A stretch of DNA of 64,000 bases from Kribbella pittospori (GTDB taxonomy: Bacteria; Actinomycetota; Actinomycetes; Propionibacteriales; Kribbellaceae), in contig NZ_SJKB01000002.1 in the NCBI RefSeq assembly GCF_004331465.1, forward strand, positions 682,001 through 746,000. The letters are read 5' to 3'. Below are positions 49,744 through 58,183 of this stretch, in pieces; positions within the stretch are counted from its first letter, which is position 1; each line of letters starts with the position of its first letter. Under the pieces are notes generated by a model. It did no database searches, had not been told where the DNA came from, and was given only the letters and a program-made list of their open reading frames with translations. The position numbers were made by a program, and so were the translations under genes.

Positions 49744-50218
49744 ACAGCCGCTGCCAGAGCGACTTCTTCGGCGGGACTTCCGCAGACTTGGCACCTGACT
49801 GCTTGCGCACCGGCTCGGGCCGATCCGCCTTCCACTGCGCCAGGACCGCCTCCTCGTCGACAGTGCCGACCGGAACGACCGGGCCGGTGGTGTCGCGAAT
49901 GCTGACCAGGATGCGCTGGTTCAGATCCGCGAGGTAGTCGCGGACCTCGGACTCACGGCGCATCCGGGCGACGGTCTCCTGGACCTTCTGCTTCTCCTTG
50001 CGGAGCAGCACCGCGGGTGGCAGCAGGGCCTCGGAGTCGATCTGTTCCCGGCGTATGAAGTCCTTGACCCACCAGTCCGGGTCGTGGGGATTGGCCAACT
50101 TGGTCAGCGGCTTGCCCTGGCCCGCGAGGTTGTCGAACTCGCCCCGCTTCTGGGCCTGCTGGATCTGGATGTCGACCCAGTCCTGCTGCGACATGTTGGC
50201 TGGCTTGCGCTCGGTCAT
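49736..50218 (-). CDS. DUF1992 (DnaJ-homologue subfamily C28-like) protein
   Basis: 160 aa. The DUF1992 core is clear: VDIQIQQAQKRGEFDNLAGQGKPLTKLANPHDPDWWVKDFIRREQI, followed by LLPPAVLLRKEKQKVQETVARMRRESEVRDYLADLNQRIL. The C-terminal region is specific to this genus. Small cytosolic protein of unknown function despite its annotation elsewhere as a DnaJ-related protein; no J domain is present. ATG 50218 has GAGG upstream. Confidence 0.9.
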   Translation of the reverse strand: MTERKPANMSQQDWVDIQIQQAQKRGEFDNLAGQGKPLTKLANPHDPDWWVKDFIRREQIDSEALLPPAVLLRKEKQKVQETVARMRRESEVRDYLADLNQRILVSIRDTTGPVVPVGTVDEEAVLAQWKADRPEPVRKQSGAKSAEVPPKKSLWQRLFS

Positions 50219-50305
50219 GCCCACACCTCATCTGTCTCATCGACAGTTGCTTCCGTACTGGAATCCTAACCGCTTGTGAATGCAATCACAAGACATACTG
50301 GGAAG

Positions 50306-50926
50306 GTGGACCTGACCGACGAACAGATCGCGGCGATGACTCCGGCCGAGCGGCGGGACCTGATCCTGCGGCTGGCGCCGCGGGAACCGGCAGGGCTGCC
50401 GTCGCCGCGGACGATCGAGCGGATCCGCAAGTGGCGGACCGCGCTGATGCTGCTCTGCGCGCTCGCACTGATCCCCTGGACCGTCTATCTGGGCATGACT
50501 CTGCCCAGTCACTACGTCGCCCGGAACTGGGTCGCCACCTGGGTCGGCTTCGACATCCTGCTGCTGACCATGCTGGTGCTGACCGCACTGGCCGGCTGGA
50601 AGCGCAAGCAACTGGTCTTCCCGACCGCGTTCGCGACCGGCGTCCTGCTGATCTGCGACGCCTGGTTCGACACGATGACGAGCCACCGCGGCGCCGACCT
50701 CACCCAGGCACTGCTGAGCGCCTTCCTGGTCGAGCTCCCGCTGGCCTTCATCCTGATCGCCGGCCCGCTCCGCCTGCTCCGGTACGTCGCGATCCGGCAC
50801 GGCATGATCAGCCCGAAGTCGCACCTGTGGCGGATGCCGATCCCGATCCCGGATCTCTATCCCAGTCAGAAGGTGCCGCCTAGGGTGGACCCCCACGACG
50901 ATGAAGGGATGCCGCATGGCCGTTGA
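50306..50926 (+). CDS. hypothetical four-helix membrane protein
   Basis: 206 aa. A soluble N-terminus (LTDEQIAAMTPAERRDLILRLAPREP) is followed by four hydrophobic segments: ALMLLCALALIPWTVYLGMTL, VATWVGFDILLLTMLVLTALAG, FATGVLLICDAWFDTMTS and LLSAFLVELPLAFILIAGPLRLL. I do not recognise a named family, though similar proteins occur in Actinobacteria. GTG 50306 lies six bases after CATACT and also has GGGAAG just before it. Its end overlaps the ALDH start by 11 nt. Confidence 0.75.
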   Translation: MDLTDEQIAAMTPAERRDLILRLAPREPAGLPSPRTIERIRKWRTALMLLCALALIPWTVYLGMTLPSHYVARNWVATWVGFDILLLTMLVLTALAGWKRKQLVFPTAFATGVLLICDAWFDTMTSHRGADLTQALLSAFLVELPLAFILIAGPLRLLRYVAIRHGMISPKSHLWRMPIPIPDLYPSQKVPPRVDPHDDEGMPHGR

Positions 50927-52460
50927 GGTGCTGTCCGTTGTCGGTGGCGAGCGAGTGGCGGAAGCGGTACGGCGTACGCCGTCGACCAACCCGGCTCAGC
51001 TGAGCGACGTGGTGGGGATGGTCGGCAGCGCGGGCCCCGAGGTTCTCGTCCGGGCCGCCCAAGCTGCCCGGGACGCCCAGGGCGCGTGGGCCGCGACGCC
51101 CGCTCCGCAGCGCGGTCAGGTGATCGCGAACGTCGGCCGGCTGATGACCGCCAACAAGGAGCGGCTGGCCGCGCTCGTCACCCGCGAGATCGGCAAGCCG
51201 ATCGCCGAGGCGCGCGGTGAGGTGCAGGAGATCATCGACACCTGCGACTTCTTCATCGGCGAGGGCCGCCGGCTCTACGGTCAAACGGTTCCGTCGGAGA
51301 TGCCGGACAAGCAGTTGTTCACGTTCCGCCGTCCGGTCGGCACGGTCGTCGTGATCACGGCCGGCAACTTCCCGGTCGCCGTACCGTCCTGGTACATCGT
51401 GCCGGCGCTGTTGTGCGGCAACACGGTCGTCTGGAAGCCGGCGGAGTACTCCGCTGTGGTGTCCGACGCGTTCTACGAGATCTTCGCGCACTCCGGCGTA
51501 CCGGCCGGGGTCTTCAACGTCGTGTACGCCGACGGCCCGGACACGTTCGCCGGACTCGAGCAGGCGCTGCAGGCCGGGCTGGTCAACAAGGTCGGCTTCA
51601 CGGGATCCAGCGCGGTCGGCAGCCGGATCGGCGAGCTGTGCGGACGTCACCTGCAGACTCCGTGCCTGGAGCTCGGCGGCAAGAACCCGATGGTGATCAC
51701 CGAGGACGCCGACCTCGACCTGGCCGTCGAGGGCGCGCTGTTCTCCGGCTTCGGTACGGCGGGTCAGCGGTGCACCTCGCTCGGTACGGTGATCGTCCAC
51801 GACTCGGTGCACGACGAGTTCGTCGCTCGGTTCAGCCGTGCGGTCGCGGACGCGGCGATGGGTGATCCGGCGCAGGAGGTGCTGTTCGGCCCGTTGCTGG
51901 ACGAGAAGTTCGCCGCCGGGTTCGAGAAGTCGCTGGGCTGGATCGCGGCTCACCACCAGGTGATCGGCGCGACCGGCCGGGTCAGCGCGGACAGCCCGCG
52001 GTCCGGATTCGTCGGGGACCCCGCGGCCGGGTTGTTCTACCACCCGGTGATCGTCGACGGTGTCCGTCCGGACGACGAGTTGTTCATGAACGAGACGTTC
52101 GGTCCGGTCGTCGGCATCACGACGTACTCGACCCTCGACGAAGCGATTGCCCTTGGCAACAAGTCGGGCTACGGCCTGTCCAGCTCGATCTACACCACCG
52201 ACCCGAACAAGGCGTTCCGGTTCGCGCAGGGCATCTCGGCCGGCATGGTGAGCGTGAACAACTCGACCTCCGGCGCCGAGGCGCATCTGCCGTTCGGCGG
52301 CAACGGGAAGTCCGGCAACGGCTCCCGGCAGAGCGGCATCTGGGTGCTCGACCAGTTCACCCGGTGGCAGTCGCTGAACTGGGACTACTCGGGCAAGCTG
52401 CAGAAGGCCCAGATGGACACCGAGACGGTCGAGGCCGACCTCTCCTTCCAGCTGCCCTGA
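50916..52460 (+). CDS. aldehyde dehydrogenase (ALDH7-like)
   Basis: 514 aa NAD(P)-dependent enzyme. LELGGKNPMVI carries the general base Glu, FGTAGQRCTSLGTVIVHDSVHDEF the catalytic Cys, and FRRPVGTVVVITAGNFPVAVPSWYIVPALLCGNTVVWKPAEYS the cofactor site. The GTAGQRCT form is like the ALDH7 (aminoadipate semialdehyde) group. It is coupled by ATGA to a FAD amine oxidase, so it may oxidise the aldehyde that the oxidase produces from an amine or amino acid. ATG 50916 has AAGGGA upstream. Confidence 0.88.
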   Translation: MAVEVLSVVGGERVAEAVRRTPSTNPAQLSDVVGMVGSAGPEVLVRAAQAARDAQGAWAATPAPQRGQVIANVGRLMTANKERLAALVTREIGKPIAEARGEVQEIIDTCDFFIGEGRRLYGQTVPSEMPDKQLFTFRRPVGTVVVITAGNFPVAVPSWYIVPALLCGNTVVWKPAEYSAVVSDAFYEIFAHSGVPAGVFNVVYADGPDTFAGLEQALQAGLVNKVGFTGSSAVGSRIGELCGRHLQTPCLELGGKNPMVITEDADLDLAVEGALFSGFGTAGQRCTSLGTVIVHDSVHDEFVARFSRAVADAAMGDPAQEVLFGPLLDEKFAAGFEKSLGWIAAHHQVIGATGRVSADSPRSGFVGDPAAGLFYHPVIVDGVRPDDELFMNETFGPVVGITTYSTLDEAIALGNKSGYGLSSSIYTTDPNKAFRFAQGISAGMVSVNNSTSGAEAHLPFGGNGKSGNGSRQSGIWVLDQFTRWQSLNWDYSGKLQKAQMDTETVEADLSFQLP

Positions 52461-53617
52461 TGGCCGCGGTCCTGCCGGACGCCGCCGACGTGGTGATCGT
52501 CGGCGGCGGCGTGATGGGCGCCAGCATCGCGTTCCATCTCGCCGAGGCCGGGGTGGAACGCGTGCTGCTGCTGGAGCGGAACGAGCTCGGTTCCGGTTCT
52601 ACGTCCAAGGCGGCCGGCGGGGTCCGCGCCAACTTCTCGGACGAGCTGAACATTGCGCTGGGCGCTCGCAGCCTGGAGGCCTTCGCGCGATTCGGCGAGC
52701 GACCCGGTCAGGAGATCGACCTGCATCGCGTCGGCTACCTGTTCCTGCTGGAGACTGCCGACCAGCTCGAGTTGTTCCGCGAGAGCACTCGCCTGCAGAA
52801 CGCGGCTGGTCAGCCGACCCGGATGATCGACGTCGACGAAGCCGTCCGGCTCGCGCCGATCGTTGCCCCAGACGGTCTGGTCGGTGCCTGCTTCTCGCCG
52901 GCGGACGGGCACTGTACGCCGGAGTCCGTCGTACTCGGGTATGCGACGACCGCCCGTCGGCTCGGCGCGACGCTCGTCACCGGATGCGAAGTACTCGGCA
53001 TCGAGGCGGACGACAACGCCATCCGGGCGGTCCGCACCAGCCGTGGCGACGTACGGACCGGAACGGTGATCTGCGTGGCGGGCGCGTGGTCGGCGGAGCT
53101 CGCCGTACCGCTCGGGGTCGATCTGCCGGTCACGCCGCTGCGGCGGCAGATCGTCGTGACCGAGGCGATCCCGGATCTGCCGCAGAGCATGCCGATGACG
53201 ATCGACTTCAGCAGCACGTTCTACTTCCACCGCGAGGGACCTGGTCTGCTGGTCGGAATGTCTGATCCGGATGAAGAGCCCGGCTTCCATCTGGACCGCA
53301 CCGAGACCTGGCTGCCGCGGCTGACCGCCGCGATGGAACGCCGTGCGCCGTCACTGCTCGACCTCGGTCTGACCGGCGGCTGGGCCGGGCTCTACGAGGT
53401 GACGCCGGACCACAACGCGCTGATCGGCGAGGCCGACAGCGTGTCCCGGTTCCTCTACGCCACCGGCTTCTCCGGTCACGGCTTCCTGCAGGGACCGGCG
53501 GTCGGCGAGATCATCCGCGACCTCTACCTCGGTCGTGAGCCGTTCGTCGACATCAGTCCGCTTGACCTACGCCGATTCCGGTACGACGGCCGGCGCGCGG
53601 AGTGGAACGTGGTCTGA
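52460..53617 (+). CDS. FAD-dependent amine/D-amino-acid oxidase family protein (DAO fold)
   Basis: 385 aa. FAD motif VVIVGGGVMGASIAFHLAEAGVERVLLLER at the N-terminus, then STSKAAGGVRANFSDELNIALGARSLE as in sarcosine-oxidase-like enzymes, and GWAGLYEVTPDHNALIGEA and YATGFSGHGFLQGPAVGEIIRDL at the C-terminal FAD site. Oxidises a secondary amine or amino acid. The start ATG overlaps the ALDH stop by one base. The stop directly abuts the convergent next gene (TGATCA). Confidence 0.88.
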   Translation: MAAVLPDAADVVIVGGGVMGASIAFHLAEAGVERVLLLERNELGSGSTSKAAGGVRANFSDELNIALGARSLEAFARFGERPGQEIDLHRVGYLFLLETADQLELFRESTRLQNAAGQPTRMIDVDEAVRLAPIVAPDGLVGACFSPADGHCTPESVVLGYATTARRLGATLVTGCEVLGIEADDNAIRAVRTSRGDVRTGTVICVAGAWSAELAVPLGVDLPVTPLRRQIVVTEAIPDLPQSMPMTIDFSSTFYFHREGPGLLVGMSDPDEEPGFHLDRTETWLPRLTAAMERRAPSLLDLGLTGGWAGLYEVTPDHNALIGEADSVSRFLYATGFSGHGFLQGPAVGEIIRDLYLGREPFVDISPLDLRRFRYDGRRAEWNVV

Positions 53618-54262
53618 TCAGGGCTCGTTGCGCGGATCGTCGGCCGGGTCGTCCGGCCAGTTGTCCGGATCGCACCACTCCGGGTCCCAACCGCGTTGGA
53701 TGCAGTACTGCTTGAGGATCTCTTCGCGGGTCGGGGTGGTGGTGCTCGGCCGCGGCGGCTTGGTGGTCTTCGTCGTCCGGGTCGGCGTCGGCTTGGCCTC
53801 CGCCTTCTCGGTGGTCCGGGTCTTCGTCGGCTGCGTCGTCTTCGTCTTCGTGGTCGGCGGCACCGTCGTCTTCTGCACCGGGGGCGGCACCGAGGTCGGC
53901 TGCGTCGTGCGCGGTGGCACGACCGGAGTCTGGGTCACCGATGGAGTCGCCGAACTGTCGTCGACCACCGGGACGGCCTGCGAGTCACCGGAGTCGCCGC
54001 TGAACAGGCCGATGGCGGACAAGGCCCAGAAGTTGATCCCGAGGAACAGCACTGCGGCGCCGATCCCGGCGTACAGGACTCGGCGGGACGGGCCGGCGTA
54101 CCGGCCGATCGGACCGCGGACCGGGTTGCCCTTGCCGTCGATCCAGAATCGCCAGCCTTCGGGCGGCGGTGGCCAGGACGGGTCGGGGCGCCAGGTCTTC
54201 GGTGGGACCCAACTACGGCGGGGCGGCGACGGCCAGGTCGGAGGGACCACGAACCGCTTCAA
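53618..54262 (-). CDS. Pro/Thr-rich single-pass membrane protein
   Basis: 214 aa. Cytosolic N-terminus with two W-P-x-PP-x-x-W style motifs (TWPSPPRRSWVPP; SWPPPPEGWRFWIDGKG) that recall DUF2510. One membrane helix follows (VLYAGIGAAVLFLGINFWALSAIGLF, about residues 62-87), then an extracellular Thr/Pro/Lys-rich stalk of about 100 residues and a small acidic tip (EEILKQYCIQRGWDPEWCDPDNWPDDPADD) with two Cys. TTG start at 54262 with GGAGGAG upstream. Probably a surface protein of unknown role. Confidence 0.75.
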   Translation of the reverse strand: MKRFVVPPTWPSPPRRSWVPPKTWRPDPSWPPPPEGWRFWIDGKGNPVRGPIGRYAGPSRRVLYAGIGAAVLFLGINFWALSAIGLFSGDSGDSQAVPVVDDSSATPSVTQTPVVPPRTTQPTSVPPPVQKTTVPPTTKTKTTQPTKTRTTEKAEAKPTPTRTTKTTKPPRPSTTTPTREEILKQYCIQRGWDPEWCDPDNWPDDPADDPRNEP

Positions 54263-54569
54263 CGAACTCCTCCATCTCCGCCCGGACCACGTCAGGCTAG
54301 TGGATCGGCCGGTGGGGCCGACAGGCCGGTCAGGTCAGCTCTTCGTTCAGAATCCCTGCCCGCACCCTGGCCAACGACACAGACCCGCCGCAGGCTACTT
54401 GCGGCTTGCGAACCGTCCGCGCGTCGCGCTGGCTTTTTCGATCAACCCATGGCCGAAGTCGCTGAGAAGTCAGCGATAGGCCCTCACTCGGTGGCGGGTT
54501 GTTTGATGGCTGCCGTGACAAATGCCTGCGATCGGTGAAACATCCCGCCACCGAGCTTGAGCACGGTGG
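54263..54569. other. gene-free spacer with one long hairpin
   Basis: 307 nt between the surface protein start and the ammonia-lyase homologue end. Besides the hairpin at 54486-54563, a small GCTGA-GAAG-TCAGC stem is seen. No open frame with codon bias like the neighbours. Confidence 0.6.
54486..54563. repeat. hairpin with TGGCGGGTTGT stem, second copy
   Basis: CTCGGTGGCGGGTTGTTT pairs with AAACATCCCGCCACCGAG with one mismatch. TGGCGGGTTGTTTG and CCCGCCA-C/T-CGAGC are shared with the hairpin at 10551-10600. It ends seven bases after the end of the ammonia-lyase homologue and probably terminates that transcript, without a T-run. Confidence 0.65.
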
Positions 54570-55907
54570 TCAGAGGACGGACTCCAGCAATCTGGTCAGA
54601 TCCTCGCCGAACGGGCGATCCGCCTCGATCGGCGGTACGACGTCCGCGACGGCCTGATGGAGGTCGCGGAGGCCGACCGGGATCGGGCGCTTCGACAGGG
54701 CGAAGGCCTGATGCACGGCCAGGAGCTCGCAGGCGGTGACCTCGCGGGTCAGCCGGACGGCTTCCGCGAGGGTGCCGACCGCTTCCCAGGAGAAGGTCTG
54801 AACGTCCTCCTGGCCGTTCGACGTCTCCGCCGTACTGATTGCTGAGGGCAACGTCAGGCGGCGGAGCAGATGGGTGGTGGCGACGGCACGTTTGTGGACG
54901 ACGACCAGACCGGCCTGTGGGCCCGGCTCGTGCGCGAGCTGGGCCTGGAGACCGGTGACGGCCGGGTCGAGGAGGCGGTGCAGCCGCGCCGCGGACACCT
55001 CGGCCGCGTGTGCGAGCGCCGCGGTCAGGTGGTCGGAGTACGCCGTGAGGTCGATCCCGTGAAAGCCCGCCGTCCCGATGAATTCGCCGTCCAGGTACGC
55101 CGGTGAGTCGGTCACGCCGGTGAATGCACGGTCGACGGCTTCGTCCAGCTGGCTGATGGACCGACGGACGTGCGCAACAACGTGTCCTGCAACCCGGAAT
55201 GACACCGGTGCTTGGAGCGCTCGAGGCTCGGGCTCCGGACCGGCCAGCTCGCGGATCCGCGCGAACTCGGCTGCCAAGACGTCATCACCCCGGCCCACCG
55301 CGGCTTGGTACGGCGCACGGTTCGCACCGATCACCGCAATCGCACCGGCTCCGACCGCGGTGAGGTGGTCGGCGAGCCGGTGTGCACGCGTGGCCTGCAA
55401 AGCAGCCCGCCCGGTCGCACCCGGCACGCCCGCAAGCAGGGAGATCCCCTCCTTGGGACCCACCTCGACCGAACTGAACGCGTGCGCCAGCGGAATGATC
55501 TCGCCGGCCGAACCCGCTCCCTCGGCGGGGATGTCGGGAACCCATCCGCTGTTGATCATGGCAACCAACTGCTGGATCAGCTCGACCGAGACACCCGCGT
55601 CGCCGGTGAGGAACGTGCGCAACCGGCCGATCAGGACCGCGCGGGCCTCGTCGGGCGGGAGCCAGGGAGGTCCACCGACGGCTCGGCCGAGCAACAGGTT
55701 GCGTTGGTGCACGCGTTGCTCGTCCTCGGTGAGCCGGCGTTTGCTCATGTTGCCCATCCCGGTGTTGACGCCGTACACGGCTTCACCGGAGGCAAGTGCG
55801 GCAAGGAGCTCTGTGCGGATCGCGGCCAGGCGATCGAGCAGCGGCTGCGCGATGGTGATCGGTTCGGGGCTGGCGGGGTCGAGGTCCGACGGCTGGTTGA
55901 TCAGCAT
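54570..55907 (-). CDS. ammonia-lyase (HAL/PAL) family homologue lacking the MIO triad
   Basis: 445 aa, shorter than HutH (about 510). Family landmarks: YGVNTGMG at residues 45-52, HQRNLLLGRAVGG at 67-79, QAPVSFRV at 232-239, GFHGIDLTAYSDHL at 281-294 and TSNGQEDVQTFS at 362-373. The segment aligned to the GSVGASGDLAPLAH motif reads AGSAGEIIPLAH: the Ala-Ser-Gly that cyclises to MIO is Ser133-Ala134-Gly135 (nt 55503-55511). A classical MIO cannot form from an Ala at the central position, so lyase chemistry is unlikely or different. It starts 1 nt after the cyclodeaminase-like gene. Confidence 0.85.
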   Translation of the reverse strand: MLINQPSDLDPASPEPITIAQPLLDRLAAIRTELLAALASGEAVYGVNTGMGNMSKRRLTEDEQRVHQRNLLLGRAVGGPPWLPPDEARAVLIGRLRTFLTGDAGVSVELIQQLVAMINSGWVPDIPAEGAGSAGEIIPLAHAFSSVEVGPKEGISLLAGVPGATGRAALQATRAHRLADHLTAVGAGAIAVIGANRAPYQAAVGRGDDVLAAEFARIRELAGPEPEPRALQAPVSFRVAGHVVAHVRRSISQLDEAVDRAFTGVTDSPAYLDGEFIGTAGFHGIDLTAYSDHLTAALAHAAEVSAARLHRLLDPAVTGLQAQLAHEPGPQAGLVVVHKRAVATTHLLRRLTLPSAISTAETSNGQEDVQTFSWEAVGTLAEAVRLTREVTACELLAVHQAFALSKRPIPVGLRDLHQAVADVVPPIEADRPFGEDLTRLLESVL

Positions 55908-55908
55908 G

Positions 55909-56922
55909 TCAGTGGAACCGGAGCATGGTGCCGACGTCGGCGGCCTCGGCCTTGCGCAGGATCAGGTGCGCGATCGCGACGTCCAGCAGGGACAGACCGC
56001 GATGCCAGAAGAGGTTGCGCTCGGCATCGTTCTCCCGGCCCGGTTTCTGACCCGCTACGATCTGGCCGAGCTCGGCGTACAGGGTCTCCGGCGACAACCG
56101 GCCGGTGTCCACGTGCCGGCGCAGCGCCCCGAACCGGCCGGACTGGGCCTCGCGCCAGTCGTCGACGACGACCTTGTCCATCACGTCGAGCAGGTCGAGC
56201 TCGACCGCGCTGATCGTCCCGTACGGGACGACGAACGCGCCGGGCTTCACGGCGGCCGTACGAAGCAACGGTTCAGGCTCGGTCAGCCGGGTCGCCTCGA
56301 CCAGTACGTCGGCGCCGTCGAACGCCTCCTCAGCCGTCGCCACCACCCGCACCGGCGTGGACAGTTCCGCGGACAGCTCGGCCGCGAACTTCTCCCGCGA
56401 TTCCGGCCGCCGCGAGGTCACCCGGATCTCGTCCAGGTCGAAGAGGTCGTCGAGCATCGTCACGTTCCACCACGCGGTGCCGCGCGCACCGGCGTGGGCG
56501 AGGATCTTGCTGTCCCGCCGGGCCAGGTGGCGGGCGCCGACGGTGGTCATCGCGCCGGTCCGCGCCGCGGTGATCATCGTCGCGTCCAGGACCGCGAGCG
56601 GTACGCCGGTCGTCGGGTCGAACAGCGTCGCCATCGCCAGCTCGCTGGGCAGACCCTTCTGGTAGTTCGGCACGAAGTCGCCGACCACCTTCACGCCGCT
56701 GATGCCGTGCTCGCCGAGGCCGTCCAGATGTCCGCGCAGGATGTTGAAGTGGCCGATCCCGCCGTTGTCCGGCATCAGGTGCACACGCGGTTCGAAGCTG
56801 GTCCGGCCCTCGCCGTGCTCGCGGACCGCCTCCTCGACCGCGTCCACGATCTCCAGCCTGGTCAGCCCGAGCGAGTCGATCTCCGGACCACTCAGAAACC
56901 GCAACCAGATCCCGTCAGCCAC
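55909..56922 (-). CDS. ornithine cyclodeaminase / mu-crystallin family protein
   Basis: 337 aa, NAD(P)-binding. LAVLDATMITAARTGAMTTVGARHLARRDSKILAHAGARGTAWWNV covers the conserved catalytic and dinucleotide-binding region, although the Rossmann GxGxQ is altered to AGARGTA. GISGVKVVGDFVPNYQKGLPSEL carries the lysine-containing substrate loop. Family members deaminate ornithine or reduce cyclic imines. GTG 56922 follows AAGGAGG. First gene of a two-gene operon with the MIO-less ammonia-lyase homologue, so the two likely act on one substrate. Confidence 0.87.
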   Translation of the reverse strand: MADGIWLRFLSGPEIDSLGLTRLEIVDAVEEAVREHGEGRTSFEPRVHLMPDNGGIGHFNILRGHLDGLGEHGISGVKVVGDFVPNYQKGLPSELAMATLFDPTTGVPLAVLDATMITAARTGAMTTVGARHLARRDSKILAHAGARGTAWWNVTMLDDLFDLDEIRVTSRRPESREKFAAELSAELSTPVRVVATAEEAFDGADVLVEATRLTEPEPLLRTAAVKPGAFVVPYGTISAVELDLLDVMDKVVVDDWREAQSGRFGALRRHVDTGRLSPETLYAELGQIVAGQKPGRENDAERNLFWHRGLSLLDVAIAHLILRKAEAADVGTMLRFH

Positions 56923-56974
56923 CCGGCCTCCTTCGGTCGTTGTGATTCGATACTAAAGTTCCGGATCGCTGCGT

Positions 56975-56986
56975 TACGTTCGGGCC
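56975..56986 (+). promoter_or_regulatory. leaderless promoter of the YqeB-like gene
   Basis: TACGTT at 56975-56980, six bases, then ATG 56987. On the other strand TAGTAT near 56955-56950 could serve the cyclodeaminase-like operon. Confidence 0.5.
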
Positions 56987-57702
56987 ATGGAGTCGACCAC
57001 ACGGACGCCGGACCGGACGGTGATCGGGCACTCGACCACCGACAAGGTGGTGCTGTTCGGTGGACTGCCGCTGATCGGGCTGGTGCTCGGCTTCTTCCTG
57101 CCGCGGATCGCGGACTGGGCGGCGCGGCAGCATTGGGTGCCGTTCCAGGGGCCGCTGAAGCTGATCTCGGGCTGGGACGGCTGGTGGGTGATCGCGATCT
57201 GCATCGTGCTCGGCCTGGTGGCCGGCGTGATCCTGGCCGGGATGGCGCTCGAGGACACCTCAAGGTCACCGTCTCGAACCGGTCGGTGGAGTTCCTGAAG
57301 AACCAGAAGACCGTGATCGTGCCGCGGGAGAAGGTGACGGTCGCGTTCCTGGACGGCAAGGAGATCGTGCTGCAGGACTCGACCTCGCGCGAACTGGCGC
57401 GGGAGAAGCACGATCAGCTGAAGTCCGACGCGCGGCAGATCCCGGCCGCCTTCCGCGCCCACGGGTACCCGTGGTCCGAGTCCGGCGATCCGCACGCGGA
57501 CCGGTTCCGCCGCTGGGTCGAGGACGAACCCGATCTGCCGCCGACGGTGAACGCCGTACTGAAGGTGCGGGCCAAGGCGTTCGACCAGGGCGACAAGGGC
57601 AAGGCGGATCTGCGCGAGCTGCGCGGCGAGGTGGCGAAGCTCGGCTACACGGTGAAGGACACCGGCAAGAAGCAGTACTGGCGGCCGACCACGCCGCGGT
57701 GA
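56987..57702 (+). pseudogene. YqeB-family membrane protein with a one-base frameshift
   Basis: The first frame reads TVIGHSTTDKVVLFGGLPLIGLVLGFFLP, a second helix (GWWVIAICIVLGLVAGVILAGMALED) and then an unrelated SRSPSRTGRWSS and stop at 57298. The frame that continues the family reads LKVTVSNRSVEFLKN, VAFLDGKEIVLQDSTSRELAREK, IPAAFRAHGYPWSESGDPHADRFRRWVE and ends KKQYWRPTTPR at 57702. Inserting one C between 57256 and 57257 restores ...MALEDHLKVTV.... The intact protein would be about 239 aa, as expected for actinobacterial YqeB-like proteins. Function unknown. Real inactivation or a sequence error. Confidence 0.75.
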
Positions 57703-57731
57703 CTCGGTGCCGGTGACCCGGCGCAGGCGTT

Positions 57732-58118
57732 TCAGGCGCCGAGGAGGTGGATGACGGCGGCGGCGTACGCCTGCTCGGCGTCGTCGGCCCGGTGGATGCT
57801 GTCGGTCAACTCGACGGCGTACCCGTCGGGGACCGCCTCGAGCTTGCGGAAGTGGTCGCCCAGCAGAGCGCGCAACTGTTCCTCGCGCGGCAGCCAGACG
57901 ACCTCACGCTGCTCGATGCTGTCCAGGGCCCACTCGGTGGTGCCGTTGAAGCCGATCACCTTGCTGCCCTGGTAGTCGTGCACCTCGACGGTCATGTCGC
58001 TCACCACGAACACGTCGTCGTCCATGTCCCGGTCCGGTACGACGAAACGATCCCCTGCCGCGGGTGCCCACAGCACCCCGGCCTTGCGCAGTCGCCCGGC
58101 CTGCTCAATCGTGATCAC
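57732..58118 (-). CDS. small conserved actinobacterial protein (sometimes mislabelled CpaE)
   Basis: 128 aa, soluble. ITIEQAGRLRKAGVLWAPAAGDRFVVPDRDMDDDVFVVSDMTVEVHD is followed by FNGTTEWALDSIEQREVVWLPREEQLRALLGDHF, a combination I know from small actinobacterial proteins annotated as pilus assembly protein CpaE. It has no ATPase motif, so that name is not supported. GTG 58118 has GGAGG upstream. Role unknown. Confidence 0.7.
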   Translation of the reverse strand: MITIEQAGRLRKAGVLWAPAAGDRFVVPDRDMDDDVFVVSDMTVEVHDYQGSKVIGFNGTTEWALDSIEQREVVWLPREEQLRALLGDHFRKLEAVPDGYAVELTDSIHRADDAEQAYAAAVIHLLGA

Positions 58119-58183
58119 CCCTCCATCCTCCCCACGCCACGCAAACCCCGCAGGTTCGCGCGAGCCGCCCCGCCTGGCGCGGG

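Noticed and set aside
55078..56986. Long plus-strand frame running into the second half of the YqeB-like gene
   Set aside because: The upstream part is antisense to the cyclodeaminase-like and ammonia-lyase-like genes; only the part after about 57257 is real.
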